64,000 nt of DNA from Streptomyces sp. NBC_01314 (GTDB lineage Bacteria; Actinomycetota; Actinomycetes; Streptomycetales; Streptomycetaceae). Below are positions 6,718 through 14,307 of this stretch, in pieces (the first letter of the stretch is position 1; every line of letters begins with the position of its first letter). Below the pieces are notes generated by a model that had not been told where the DNA came from, did not search any database, and was given only the letters and a program-made list of their open reading frames with translations. The position numbers were made by a program, and so were the translations under genes. The stretch is from NCBI RefSeq assembly GCF_041435215.1, contig NZ_CP108394.1:10230001-10294000 (forward strand). The letters are read 5' to 3'.

Positions 6718-8681
6718 CGCGCGGCCTCCTTCTCGAGCGTGACGGATCGGGTGGGCCGGGGTGCCCGGGAGTGCTCGTCGACGCTCTGGAAGAACGCGAG
6801 GACGCGGTCCGTGACCTGGTTGGCGTAACGGCTGTTGATCAACAGGGAGTCGTGTCCCGCGCCCTCGATGACCACCGTCTCGCTGGGTGCCCGGCGGTGG
6901 GCCTCGGCGAGTTCGCGGTGCATCAGCAGTTGCTCGGGGTCGCGGTCCACGGTCCGCTGGGCGGAGATCACCAGGCCGGGCACACCCTCGATCCGGTCGA
7001 GGTGCCCGGGGAAGGCCTTGAAGTCCTCCTGCAGCGCCGTCCATTCGCGGCGTGCCGCGTACCACATCCGCGTGTCCGCGTACTGGGCGAAGACCTTGTC
7101 GTGGTAGGCGGCGGGCAGTTCCTTGATCCACCACGGGCGGGTGAGGAGCGCCCCGGTGCCGAGGCGCAGCGCCCGGCTCATGGACGCGAAGGTGCCGCCC
7201 AGGCCGGCGCCGGTCACCCTCTGCTGGGCCGAGCGGCTGAACTGATGCGGGTGCGAGGAGTCGAGGTACACGACGCCGTGCACCCGGTCGCCGAGGTGAT
7301 GGACGGCACGGCGGGCGAGCTCCCCGCCGATCGAGTGGCCGACCAGGATCACCTTGCGGTGCGGTGCCACGGCCCCGTTCACCAGGTCGACCAGGTCGTC
7401 GACGGACTCCGTCAGCTGGTAGGCGGTGGTGGCCCTGCGGCGGCTGCCGGCGTATCCGGCGCGGGCGTAGGTGATGACGCCGTAGGTGCTCTCGTAGGAC
7501 AGGCGCTCGCTGATCCAGGCGTAGTGCTCGCTGGTGGACAGCAGACCGGCGGCGAGTACGAAGACCGGCCGCTCGGAGTCCCCCACCGACATCTCCTCGT
7601 ACTGCAGCCGGTTGCCGTGGCGGGTCGTCAGCACGCGCGAGGTCCGCCAGCCCTCGGTGGCGCGCATCCGTCGTTGTACGGCGGTGACGGCCGCGGCCGC
7701 CGTCGCCCCGGCGAGCACGGTGAGGGCGGCCGGCAGAGCGCGGTCGTCGCGTCCCGCGACGGCGGGGTGGGTGCGGGGAGCCGCGGTGTAGGCGATCAGG
7801 GGGTGCATCGCGGGGAACGCGGTGGCGAACCTGCCGAGTCCCATGAAGTAGCCGTTGGCCAGATGGAACGCGGCGGCGCTCGCCAGGACGGGACGGGTCA
7901 GCTTGCCGCCTTTGAGATAGGCGAGCGGGAAGAGGCACTCCAGCGCCAGCACGCTGTGGCCGAGCAGTTTGGCGGCCCGGGGGTTGTTCCGGATCCACGT
8001 GTGCATGCCCTCGTGGCCGTAGGTGTGGGTGCGCATCACCCCCGGAAGGGCGGAGCCGTCGCGCCAGTCCGGGCCGAGCAGTTTGACCCAGCCGGAGACC
8101 AGGTAGGAGAGGTTGGACTGAAGGGCGACGTACCAGAGCAGGGCGTCCTTGGCGGCCGGCGAGGGCACCAGGCGGGCGCCGCCGGTGGCGAGTTGCACCA
8201 GGGTTGCCACCTGGTCGGCGCCGTCGCTGCCGTAGTGCTGGCGAGGGCCGAGGAGGGCGGAGGTCGTACCGAGGAAGAGGCTGCCCGCACCGCGCCAGTT
8301 CGACTTGCCCGGCAGCAGCATGGCGGAGGCGACCGCGGCCCGTGTGACGTGCAGTGCCGTCGTGGTCCGGGTTCCGCTGGCGATGTCGACCAGTCGACGC
8401 AGCAGAGGATTGGCGTGCGCGATGCTGTCCTTGGCGATCTCCCAGTCGTTCATGCCCCCCTTGCCCATCTCGTGGCGCTGGGTGAGGTATTCGAGGGACG
8501 AGGTGAGGCTGGTCGCGGCGGCCAGCCGCTCCGACAGGCCCAGCGCACGGTCCCGGCCGACCGGCATCGGGCTGAACACCGCGGAGGCGACCCTGCCCGG
8601 CACCGCGGAGGCGACCCTGCCCGGCACCGCGGAGGCGACCCTGCCCGGCACCGCGGAAGTGATCCTTCGGACGAGTTTCAT
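6714..8681 (-). CDS. LinH-like protein: HTTM-type membrane domain fused to an alpha/beta hydrolase
   Basis: The product has about 655 residues from MKLVRRI. Residues from about 65 to 330 are hydrophobic, with HTTM-like features (WYVALQSNLSYLVSGWVKL, HANPLL, HTWIRNNP and several membrane helices). From about 360 to 630 it is an alpha/beta hydrolase with nucleophile elbow G-H-S-I-G-G, an aspartate region and a late EGAGHDSLL histidine. Fusion of a membrane half with a hydrolase is the hallmark recalled for LinH of linaridin pathways, which acts with LinL on the core peptide (dehydration or epimerisation has been proposed). The start is chosen at 8681, behind AGAGG; its N-terminus carries four SAVPGRVA-type units from a DNA tandem repeat. 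Confidence 0.68.
   Translation of the reverse strand: MKLVRRITSAVPGRVASAVPGRVASAVPGRVASAVFSPMPVGRDRALGLSERLAAATSLTSSLEYLTQRHEMGKGGMNDWEIAKDSIAHANPLLRRLVDIASGTRTTTALHVTRAAVASAMLLPGKSNWRGAGSLFLGTTSALLGPRQHYGSDGADQVATLVQLATGGARLVPSPAAKDALLWYVALQSNLSYLVSGWVKLLGPDWRDGSALPGVMRTHTYGHEGMHTWIRNNPRAAKLLGHSVLALECLFPLAYLKGGKLTRPVLASAAAFHLANGYFMGLGRFATAFPAMHPLIAYTAAPRTHPAVAGRDDRALPAALTVLAGATAAAAVTAVQRRMRATEGWRTSRVLTTRHGNRLQYEEMSVGDSERPVFVLAAGLLSTSEHYAWISERLSYESTYGVITYARAGYAGSRRRATTAYQLTESVDDLVDLVNGAVAPHRKVILVGHSIGGELARRAVHHLGDRVHGVVYLDSSHPHQFSRSAQQRVTGAGLGGTFASMSRALRLGTGALLTRPWWIKELPAAYHDKVFAQYADTRMWYAARREWTALQEDFKAFPGHLDRIEGVPGLVISAQRTVDRDPEQLLMHRELAEAHRRAPSETVVIEGAGHDSLLINSRYANQVTDRVLAFFQSVDEHSRAPRPTRSVTLEKEAAR
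8581..8652. repeat. Three tandem copies of a 24-bp unit inside the LinH-like gene
   Basis: GCGGAGGCGACCCTGCCCGG plus CACC is repeated exactly at 8581-8604, 8605-8628 and 8629-8652. On the minus strand it encodes repeated ASAVPGRV units near the protein N-terminus, before the first membrane helix. In-frame 24-bp units allow length variation without breaking the gene. Confidence 0.9.
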
Positions 8682-8729
8682 GGAACCTCTATTCCTGGTA
8701 CTTTTGAGCACGTTTTTTTGCGTGCGGCG

Positions 8730-8776
8730 GAACCCGCTGCCGGACCAGAACAGCCCTCTGGTCCGACAGCGGGTTC
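8730..8776 (-). terminator. Hairpin between precursor gene and LinH-like gene (attenuator or mRNA stabiliser)
   Basis: An 18-bp stem with one mismatch (8730-8748 with 8758-8776) and a 9-nt loop follows the precursor gene on the minus strand. It lacks a T-tract on that strand; instead a second small hairpin with a seven-base A/T run (8709-8721 region) follows. The position suggests partial termination or 3' protection, giving more precursor mRNA than enzyme mRNA. Confidence 0.6.
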
Positions 8777-8797
8777 CTATGGGTTCACCGCCGGTTG

Positions 8798-9079
8798 TCA
8801 GGCCGCGGGCGGCGCACCGCCGACCGCGGCGAGCGCGGCCGCGTTCTGGGCGTTGGCCTCCGCCGCCAGGTTGTTGGCCTCCGCGGCCTGGCCGACACCG
8901 ACCGCAGCGGTGGCCAGCGCCCCGATGGCCCCGACACCCTCGGCCGCCTGGGCGAGCCCGCCCAACCTGTTGCCCACCCGGGCGATCCGCGGGGTGCCCA
9001 GGGTCGGGCGAGCGGCGACGTAGACGACACCCTCGACGGGGATTTCCACACTGTTCAGCGCGTTCTCGATGCTGCTCAT
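8798..9079 (-). CDS. Candidate RiPP precursor peptide, Ala/Gly-rich, with PxxxTP motif (LinA-like)
   Basis: The 93-residue peptide starts MSSIENALNSVEIPVEGVVY. Residues 25-30 are P-T-L-G-T-P, matching the P-x-x-x-T-P motif recalled as conserved in linaridin precursors. The 63 residues after it hold 24 Ala and 10 Gly, many Val, Leu and Asn, no Cys, no Ser, and a single Thr (T57). The end is GGAPPAA. It is the first gene of an operon with LinH-, LinL-, exporter- and methyltransferase-like genes. A GAGAGG ribosome binding site precedes the ATG, and an AT-rich promoter region (9080-9230) lies upstream. The near absence of Thr and Cys differs from cypemycin and legonaridin, so the class assignment is tentative. 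A structural or toxin-like small protein is the alternative. Confidence 0.62.
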   Translation of the reverse strand: MSSIENALNSVEIPVEGVVYVAARPTLGTPRIARVGNRLGGLAQAAEGVGAIGALATAAVGVGQAAEANNLAAEANAQNAAALAAVGGAPPAA

Positions 9080-9236
9080 TTATTTCATCCTCTCGCGTTC
9101 GGGACTTCGGAAGTTCTTTTCTTCCGGTGCCCTTCTGGGGAAAACATTAGGGTCTCGCCAACCGTCTCCGCATCGATAAAATTACCTATTGTTGAGTTCC
9201 GTATTCATCGACGGAACCGGAATCCTGCGGACACGG

Positions 9237-9269
9237 AAAAGGCCTGGACCGAATAGGTCCAGGCCTTTT
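9237..9269. terminator. Strong hairpin terminator downstream of the flavoprotein gene
   Basis: A perfect 14-bp stem AAAAGGCCTGGACC (9237-9250) pairs with 9256-9269 around a 5-nt loop, ending in TTTT on either strand. It separates the flavoprotein transcript from the precursor gene promoter, so the precursor operon must have its own promoter. Confidence 0.85.
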
Positions 9270-9301
9270 CGGGACTGGTGCGGGCCGCGGTGGTTTCCCG
9301 G

Positions 9302-10732
9302 TCATTCCTTCCCGCGTCGCTGCCCGAGATGACGCAGGGCCGACGCGGCGGCGTTCGCGCCGCACATGCCGTGGGCGCCGGCGCCCGGTGGCGATGCCGC
9401 GGAGCAGATGTACATCCCGGGGACTCCCGTGCGGTACGGGTCGAGGGCCGCGCGGGGACGCATCGCCAGCTGGAGGGCGGTGTTCGCCCCGGTGACGATG
9501 TCCCCGCCGACGTAGTTCGGGTTGTAGTCCTCGAAGGCGGCCGGCGGACGGACGGCCATGTCGAGGACACGCTCACGGAACCCCGGGGCGAACCGCTCGA
9601 TCTGCCCGACGATCGCCTCGGTCGCGTCGCCGTCGTAGCCGTGCGGAACGTGTGCGTAGGCCCAGACGGGGTGGAGGTCGCCCTTCGAACGCCGCGGATC
9701 GGCCAGGTACTGCTGGCCGACGAGGACGAAGGGCCGCTCCGGCATGCGCCCGGCGTGGATCATCCGTTCGGTGTCGGCGACCTCCTCGAACGTCCCGCCG
9801 AGGTGGACGGTGCCGGCCCGGCGGGCCGCCTCGCTGGTCCACGGGACGCCGCCCTCGACCGCGAAGTCGGCCTTGAAGGCTCCGGGCCCGTGGCGGTAAC
9901 GGCGGTAGGCCCGCGCGACCCGCCCCGGCAGCCGGTCGCCCAGGATGTCGGCGACCGCGCGGGGGGCGAGGTCGAAGAGGACCACGTCGGCCGGGGGCAG
10001 ATCGGCGGGGGAGCGCACCCGCACACCGGTCTCGATCCGCCCGCCGAACTCCGTGAGCTGCGCCGCGAGCGCGTCGCCGATCGCCCGGGAACCACCTGCG
10101 GCCACCGGCCAGCCATGCCGGTGACCTGCGGCGATGATCGTCAGGCCGACCGCGGCGCTGGCCGGCCGGTCGAACGGGCGGAAGGCGTGCGCGGCCACGC
10201 CGGCGAAGAGTGCGCGGGCGCTTTGAGACCGCCACCGCCGGGCCACCACGGCGGTGGGCAGCAGGGCCCGCGGACCGAACGCGGCCAGGCGCAGCGGATG
10301 GCGCGGCAGATGGAGGAGCGGCCGCATGAGGTCCTCGGCGAGCGCGTCGTAGCCGTCCGCGAGCGGCCGGAAGACGCGCCGCCACCTGCGGCCGTCGCCG
10401 TCATCGAGGCCGTCGGCCGTCTCCTCCACCGACCGGTGCAGCACCCCGGCCTGGCCGGAGTCCAGCGGATGCACGCAGTCGATGTCCGGCAGGCGCCAGC
10501 TGAGGCCGTGGCGGCCGAGGTCGAGGCTCCGTAGGAAGGGCGAGCCGACGGCCATGGGGTGGGTGGCGGAGCAGTGGTCGTGCAGGAGGCCCGGGGTCAG
10601 TTCGCTGGTGCGGGTGCCGCCGCCGATGGTGTCGGCGGCCTCCAGGACGGTGACCTCGATGCCCTCCCGGGCGAGGAACACGGCGGCAGCGAGACCGTTC
10701 GGACCGCTGCCCACCACGACGGCCGTAGTCAT
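9302..10732 (-). CDS. Phytoene-dehydrogenase-like FAD oxidoreductase (LinE-like candidate)
   Basis: The 476-residue protein starts MTTAVVVGSGPNGLAAAVFL. The G-S-G-P-N-G-L dinucleotide-binding motif and the adjoining helix bind FAD, and the C-terminal MYICSAASPPGAGAHGM segment is the second FAD motif of phytoene-desaturase-type enzymes. It probably oxidises or reduces the peptide, or a carotenoid-like substrate. It is read in the same direction as the precursor operon but is set apart by a terminator. Oxidoreductases of this family are recalled from type-B linaridin clusters, which supports membership. A free-standing carotenoid or retinol-type oxidoreductase remains possible. Confidence 0.78.
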   Translation of the reverse strand: MTTAVVVGSGPNGLAAAVFLAREGIEVTVLEAADTIGGGTRTSELTPGLLHDHCSATHPMAVGSPFLRSLDLGRHGLSWRLPDIDCVHPLDSGQAGVLHRSVEETADGLDDGDGRRWRRVFRPLADGYDALAEDLMRPLLHLPRHPLRLAAFGPRALLPTAVVARRWRSQSARALFAGVAAHAFRPFDRPASAAVGLTIIAAGHRHGWPVAAGGSRAIGDALAAQLTEFGGRIETGVRVRSPADLPPADVVLFDLAPRAVADILGDRLPGRVARAYRRYRHGPGAFKADFAVEGGVPWTSEAARRAGTVHLGGTFEEVADTERMIHAGRMPERPFVLVGQQYLADPRRSKGDLHPVWAYAHVPHGYDGDATEAIVGQIERFAPGFRERVLDMAVRPPAAFEDYNPNYVGGDIVTGANTALQLAMRPRAALDPYRTGVPGMYICSAASPPGAGAHGMCGANAAASALRHLGQRRGKE

Positions 10733-10815
10733 GTGTCTCCTGCGTCTCGTGCGTCTCCTCGACGATGGGCACCGGTCCGCCGGTTCGCGAAGTGGTGGAC
10801 GGGAAAAGGGTGGAA

Positions 10816-10836
10816 CGGGCCCCTCGAAGGGGCCCG
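10816..10836. terminator. Short GC-rich hairpin after the histidine kinase gene
   Basis: A 9-bp stem CGGGCCCCT/AGGGGCCCG with a 3-nt loop lies 126 bp past the kinase stop codon and upstream of the flavoprotein start. It likely ends the kinase transcript. Confidence 0.55.
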
Positions 10837-10962
10837 GTCCGGGCCGATTCACCACTCTGCGGGACGTGAGAAGCCCGTCCCGGCGCCTTTGGCTCTTCGA
10901 CATTAAGGGGTGGGCCGTTCCGGCGCGATTCGCAGAATTGCCTAATTCCCGCCCCGGCCCGG

Positions 10963-12300
10963 CTAACCCGCGTCCCAGCTCATGTCCGGCTCGGGCTCCG
11001 TGTGCGCATTCGGCTTGGCATGGCGTCCGGCCGGCCGGCCGGACGCCGATGCGGCGGACTTCTCCGCGCGCTCGGGCGGGGCTTTTGGAACTACCGGGAA
11101 GTGGGCGATGAGCCACCAGCCGCCGTCGTCGGCGGGGCCCGCCGTCAGGGCGCCGCCGACCGCGTCCGCCCGCTCGCGCATCCCGATCAGGCCGTACCCG
11201 CCGCGGCCTCCCGTGGGGCGGGAGACCCGCCGCTCGGGCCCCTCGTTGTACACGTCCACCCGGAGCAGGCCGTCGCGGGTGAGATGGACGCGCACCGTCG
11301 CCCGGGTGCCCGGCGCGTGGCGTCGTACGTTGGTCAGCGCCTCCTGCACCACGCGATGGACCGCGCAGCCCACCTCGGGCAGCAGCGTGCTTTGGCGGGC
11401 GACTCCGGTGATCTCCAGCTGGGCGGTCGATCCGTCGCCCTGGCCGCTGAACGCCGAGACCAGTTTGGTGAGTTCGGCGTACGGCGCCTCGGGGGACTCG
11501 ATGGCACTGGGCTCGCCGTCCTCGCGGAGCACCCTGATCAGGCGGCGCATCGAGTCCATCGTCAGCTGCCCGGCCTCGGCGATGTTGTCCAGGATGGGGC
11601 CGATCTGCTGGGGTGAACTCTCGTGGATCACACCGGCGGCGTGTGCCTGGGCGATGATGCCCGTCACGTGGTGGGCGACGAAGTCGTGCAGATCCCGGGC
11701 GAGTCGCATCCGCTCGGTGAGCCGGACGGCAGCGATCGTACGGCGACGCCGGGCGTCCAGGGTGCGCAGGTGACAACCCGCTCCGACGGCTCCACCGACG
11801 GCGAACGTCAGCAGGAAGGGGTAGGTCAGGGTGATGCCCGTCCCCCCGGTCCGCAGGGGTTCGTCGATGATGCTGGCTCCCATCGCGGCGGCCAGGGCGA
11901 GGACGATGCCGGGCCGGGTGACGCTGCGGCAGGTGTGGGCGAGCAGGACCAGCAGGCACGCCGTCTCCAGCAGCCCCCAGGCGGGCAGGGCCCACCCCGT
12001 CAGGGAGGTGCCCAGTGTCACCACCGTCGAGGCGGCCGCGCAGATCCCCGCCCGCCATTCGATGCTCAGCCACGGTTCCGGGACGAGCACCAGCGCCAGG
12101 GCGACGGGGCCCGTCACGAGCGGTAACCAGTCGACGGGGCCGCGCTGCTGCGTGCCGATGATGCCCACGTCGAGCAGCCACAGCACACCCAGAGCCGGAT
12201 ACAGGGCGCGGTGTTTCAGCTGCCGCGTGGGTAACCGCAGCAGGCCGAGGTGCGGCTGGGTCGCCTGCGCCGAAAGTGCCGCGAGTGACGAGGTTGTCAT
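10963..12300 (-). CDS. Two-component sensor histidine kinase (NarL/LiaS type, HisKA_3)
   Basis: The protein has about 445 residues from MTTSSLAALS. Four to six membrane helices fill residues 30-190 with almost no extracellular domain. The dimerisation motif R-D-L-H-D-F-V-A-H-H carries the phosphorylated histidine at about residue 220. The ATPase domain has QEALTNVRRHAPG (N box) and GGYGLIGMRERADAVGG (G box). It ends in a basic, low-complexity tail. Its partner is the response regulator at 12400, about 100 bp upstream in the same direction. Adjacency to the RiPP cluster makes it a candidate regulator of peptide production, for example in response to membrane stress. The start at 12300 is preferred because the upstream extension is not membrane-like. 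Confidence 0.88.
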   Translation of the reverse strand: MTTSSLAALSAQATQPHLGLLRLPTRQLKHRALYPALGVLWLLDVGIIGTQQRGPVDWLPLVTGPVALALVLVPEPWLSIEWRAGICAAASTVVTLGTSLTGWALPAWGLLETACLLVLLAHTCRSVTRPGIVLALAAAMGASIIDEPLRTGGTGITLTYPFLLTFAVGGAVGAGCHLRTLDARRRRTIAAVRLTERMRLARDLHDFVAHHVTGIIAQAHAAGVIHESSPQQIGPILDNIAEAGQLTMDSMRRLIRVLREDGEPSAIESPEAPYAELTKLVSAFSGQGDGSTAQLEITGVARQSTLLPEVGCAVHRVVQEALTNVRRHAPGTRATVRVHLTRDGLLRVDVYNEGPERRVSRPTGGRGGYGLIGMRERADAVGGALTAGPADDGGWWLIAHFPVVPKAPPERAEKSAASASGRPAGRHAKPNAHTEPEPDMSWDAG

Positions 12301-12399
12301 ACGACCGGAGGCTAGGCATGTGCATGCCTCCCTGGCAGAGGGTGGATCGATCTGTGGGGAGGGACACAGATCATCCACAGGACATTCACGACCTCCCTG

Positions 12400-13089
12400 T
12401 CAACGCTCCGTTCGCACGGTCCCGTTGGCCCAGGCCCACGCGGCCACCTCGACCCGATTGCGCACGCCCAGCTTGTGGTGGATGTGGCCCAGGTGCGTCT
12501 TCACCGTGGACAGGGACAGACACAGCTCGTCGCTGATCTCCTGATTGGTGCGGCCCACCGCGACGAGCCGGGCGACTTCCAGCTCCCGTGCGCTGAGCGA
12601 CGACCGGGGCACCCCGGCGCCGTCCACCGGAGCCGGCATCCGCTCCTCCAACTGCTTCAGCAGCCGGACCGTCACCCCCGGCGAGACCAGCGCGTCGCCC
12701 CGCGCCGCCGCCCGCACCGCCTCGATCAGCAGGGCGGGGGCGGCGTCCTTCAGCAGGAAGCCGCACGCTCCGTTGCGCAACGCCACGTTGAGGTAGTCGT
12801 CCTGGTCGAAGCTGGTGACCACCACGACGTGCGTGGGGTGCGTCGCCCCCGGTCCGGCCAGCAGCCGGGTCACCTCCAGTCCGTCCAGCTTCGGCATCCG
12901 GACGTCCACCAGGCACACGTCCGGCCGCAGTACGCGCGCCAACTCCACGCACTCGAGCCCGTCGGCGGCTTCTCCGACCACTTCGATGCCTTCCTGGGCG
13001 TCGAGGATGAGACGGAAACCGGCCCGGACCAGATCCTGATCGTCGGCAATCATCACGCGTGTGGGGGTGCTGCTCACGGGGCCGAGCAT
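12400..13089 (-). CDS. NarL/LuxR-type response regulator
   Basis: The 229-residue protein starts MLGPVSSTPTRVMIADDQ. Its receiver domain has an acidic pair (ADD), the phospho-acceptor aspartate in CLVDVRMPKLDGLE, and FLLKDAAP with the conserved lysine. A C-terminal LuxR helix-turn-helix follows (LSARELEVARLVAVGRTNQE..., LSTVKTHLGHIHHKLG). It forms a pair with the kinase at 10963. A GTG at 13077 is an alternative start; neither has a strong ribosome binding site. Confidence 0.88.
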   Translation of the reverse strand: MLGPVSSTPTRVMIADDQDLVRAGFRLILDAQEGIEVVGEAADGLECVELARVLRPDVCLVDVRMPKLDGLEVTRLLAGPGATHPTHVVVVTSFDQDDYLNVALRNGACGFLLKDAAPALLIEAVRAAARGDALVSPGVTVRLLKQLEERMPAPVDGAGVPRSSLSARELEVARLVAVGRTNQEISDELCLSLSTVKTHLGHIHHKLGVRNRVEVAAWAWANGTVRTER

Positions 13090-13342
13090 GCCACGGAACA
13101 CGTGACCGGTCCGGCCGTCCGCGGAAGCCGGCGGACCGAACGGCCGGGTCGAATCGGGCGGTTGCCCCTTTCCCGGCGAAAGCTGCGCCGTGGCGGAAAG
13201 GCCGAGGCCGATCGGTCGATGACTACTGCCGGGTATCGGTCGAATGGTCGATGGCCGGGAGCCGGATGTCACGGAAGAGTCACCGCGCACCAGGCGGACG
13301 ACCCACGGGTCCTCGACCCCCTCCGAACAAGGCAGGCACCCC

Positions 13343-13714
13343 ATGGCAGTGGACAGCTCCGGCCGACTCAGCGCCCGGGAACTGGAGATCCTCCTTCTGG
13401 CGGCCCACGGTATGTCGGACGCGGACATGTCCCAGAGACTGTCGATCTCACCCCGCACGGTGGCCGCCCATATGCGCAGCATCAGGGAGAAGTTGTGCGC
13501 GAAGAACCGGACTCATCTCATCGTCACGGCGCTGGGGGCGGGCATCCTCGCGCTGCGGACGGATTGGCTGGACAGGGCGGACCGTTCGGACAGGGCGGAC
13601 CGTTCGGATCGCCCGGGGTGGCCGGAACGAGTCGACCGACCTGATCGACTGGACGAAACGTTCCGCTTGACAGGGTGGAGCGGGGTCCGGGGCCGGCCCG
13701 TCGGCGTCGCGTAG
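13343..13714 (+). CDS. Small LuxR-type DNA-binding protein with Arg/Asp-rich tail
   Basis: The 123-residue protein consists of a stand-alone LuxR helix-turn-helix (residues about 10-75: LSARELEILLLAAHGMSDAD..., ISPRTVAAHMRSIREKL) and a tail made of imperfect DRADRS units that come from a short DNA repeat. There is no receiver domain. It resembles the helix-turn-helix of the neighbouring response regulator, so it may be a partial duplicate acting as an orphan regulator. It is transcribed away from the two-component system. GGCAGG upstream of the ATG may serve as the ribosome binding site. Confidence 0.72.
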   Translation: MAVDSSGRLSARELEILLLAAHGMSDADMSQRLSISPRTVAAHMRSIREKLCAKNRTHLIVTALGAGILALRTDWLDRADRSDRADRSDRPGWPERVDRPDRLDETFRLTGWSGVRGRPVGVA

Positions 13715-13739
13715 CAGGCAGCGTACAAGGAGGTCATCG

Positions 13740-13916
13740 CGGTTCAACCAGGGCGCCACCCTGCCCGCCAGGCCCCTCGCCCCCTCCGGCGACCAGCAGG
13801 TCCGGGCGGCCAAGAACCTCGACGGCGGCTTCACGGTCGCCCTGTTCAACCTCGGCGAGGCATCCGCCTCCGTCACCGCCGCACCCACGAGACCCGTCGG
13901 CTCCCTGATGCTGCCC
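13740..13916 (+). pseudogene. Glycosidase remnant (alpha-galactosidase-like C-terminal domain)
   Basis: An open stretch without a proper start reads FNQGATLPARPLAPSGDQQV... then LDGGFTVALFNLGEASASVT. This matches the antiparallel C-terminal domain of GH27-type alpha-galactosidases, where the LxDGxxxVALFNLG pattern is typical. No catalytic barrel is present upstream, and the frame then runs into a hexanucleotide repeat and unrelated sequence. It is best read as a decayed fragment joined to other debris. Confidence 0.5.
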
Positions 13917-13964
13917 GAAGGCGAAGGCGAAGGCGAAGGCGAAGGCGAAGGCGAGGGCGAGGGT
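13917..13964. repeat. Hexanucleotide tandem repeat (GAAGGC)6 plus two variants
   Basis: Six exact GAAGGC copies are followed by GAGGGC and GAGGGT. In the plus frame it encodes Glu-Gly repeats and on the minus strand Ala-Phe repeats. It sits at the junction of two gene remnants and may have arisen by slippage. Confidence 0.9.
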
Positions 13965-14104
13965 GGCTCGGCGACGGCCGCTTCGGGGCGCTCTGGGCGA
14001 CGGCCCCGGCCGGGAGCGGCCGTTCCTCACCGACGCCACCCGGTAGGCCAGTGGGACGCGGCGGCAGAGGGCGTACGGCGGGAGGTCGACTCGGCCGTAC
14101 AGGC

Positions 14105-14268
14105 GGTGAGTTCGACGCTGCGTCCTGCGCAGCCCCAACGACCACGAGCGGATCCTGCCGTTCTTCGACAACGGCGACCACCTGCACCCCAACGACACCG
14201 GCATGAACGCGCCGACCGACCCGGCACCGATCGACGGCCTCTCCTGCGACCGCCGGGCGGAGGAGTGA
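14105..14268 (+). pseudogene. SGNH/GDSL esterase remnant (C-terminal end)
   Basis: The frame from about 14122 reads LRSPNDHERILPFFDNGDHL and then HPNDTGM, ending in a stop at 14268. D-x-D-H-L-H-P-N-D-x-G is the catalytic Asp-His block (block V) of SGNH hydrolases. The preceding EFDAA strand is in a different frame and a TGA interrupts the frame at 14107, so at least one frameshift separates the parts. Only the last 50 residues of the family are recognisable. It is likely non-functional. Confidence 0.55.
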
Positions 14269-14307
14269 GCGCGCCGGTGGCGTTCCCCGGATCGTCCCGG
14301 TGGCGGC

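Noticed and set aside
9108..9126. CGGAAG-N7-CTTCCG inverted repeat in the precursor leader
   Set aside because: A 6-bp stem with a 7-base loop is too weak to assign as an operator or riboregulator without other evidence.
9302..12367. A 1021-residue minus-strand frame covering the flavoprotein and the kinase region
   Set aside because: Only the part after 10732 is protein-like; the upstream part is Arg/Pro/Gly-rich and lies in the wrong frame over the histidine kinase gene.
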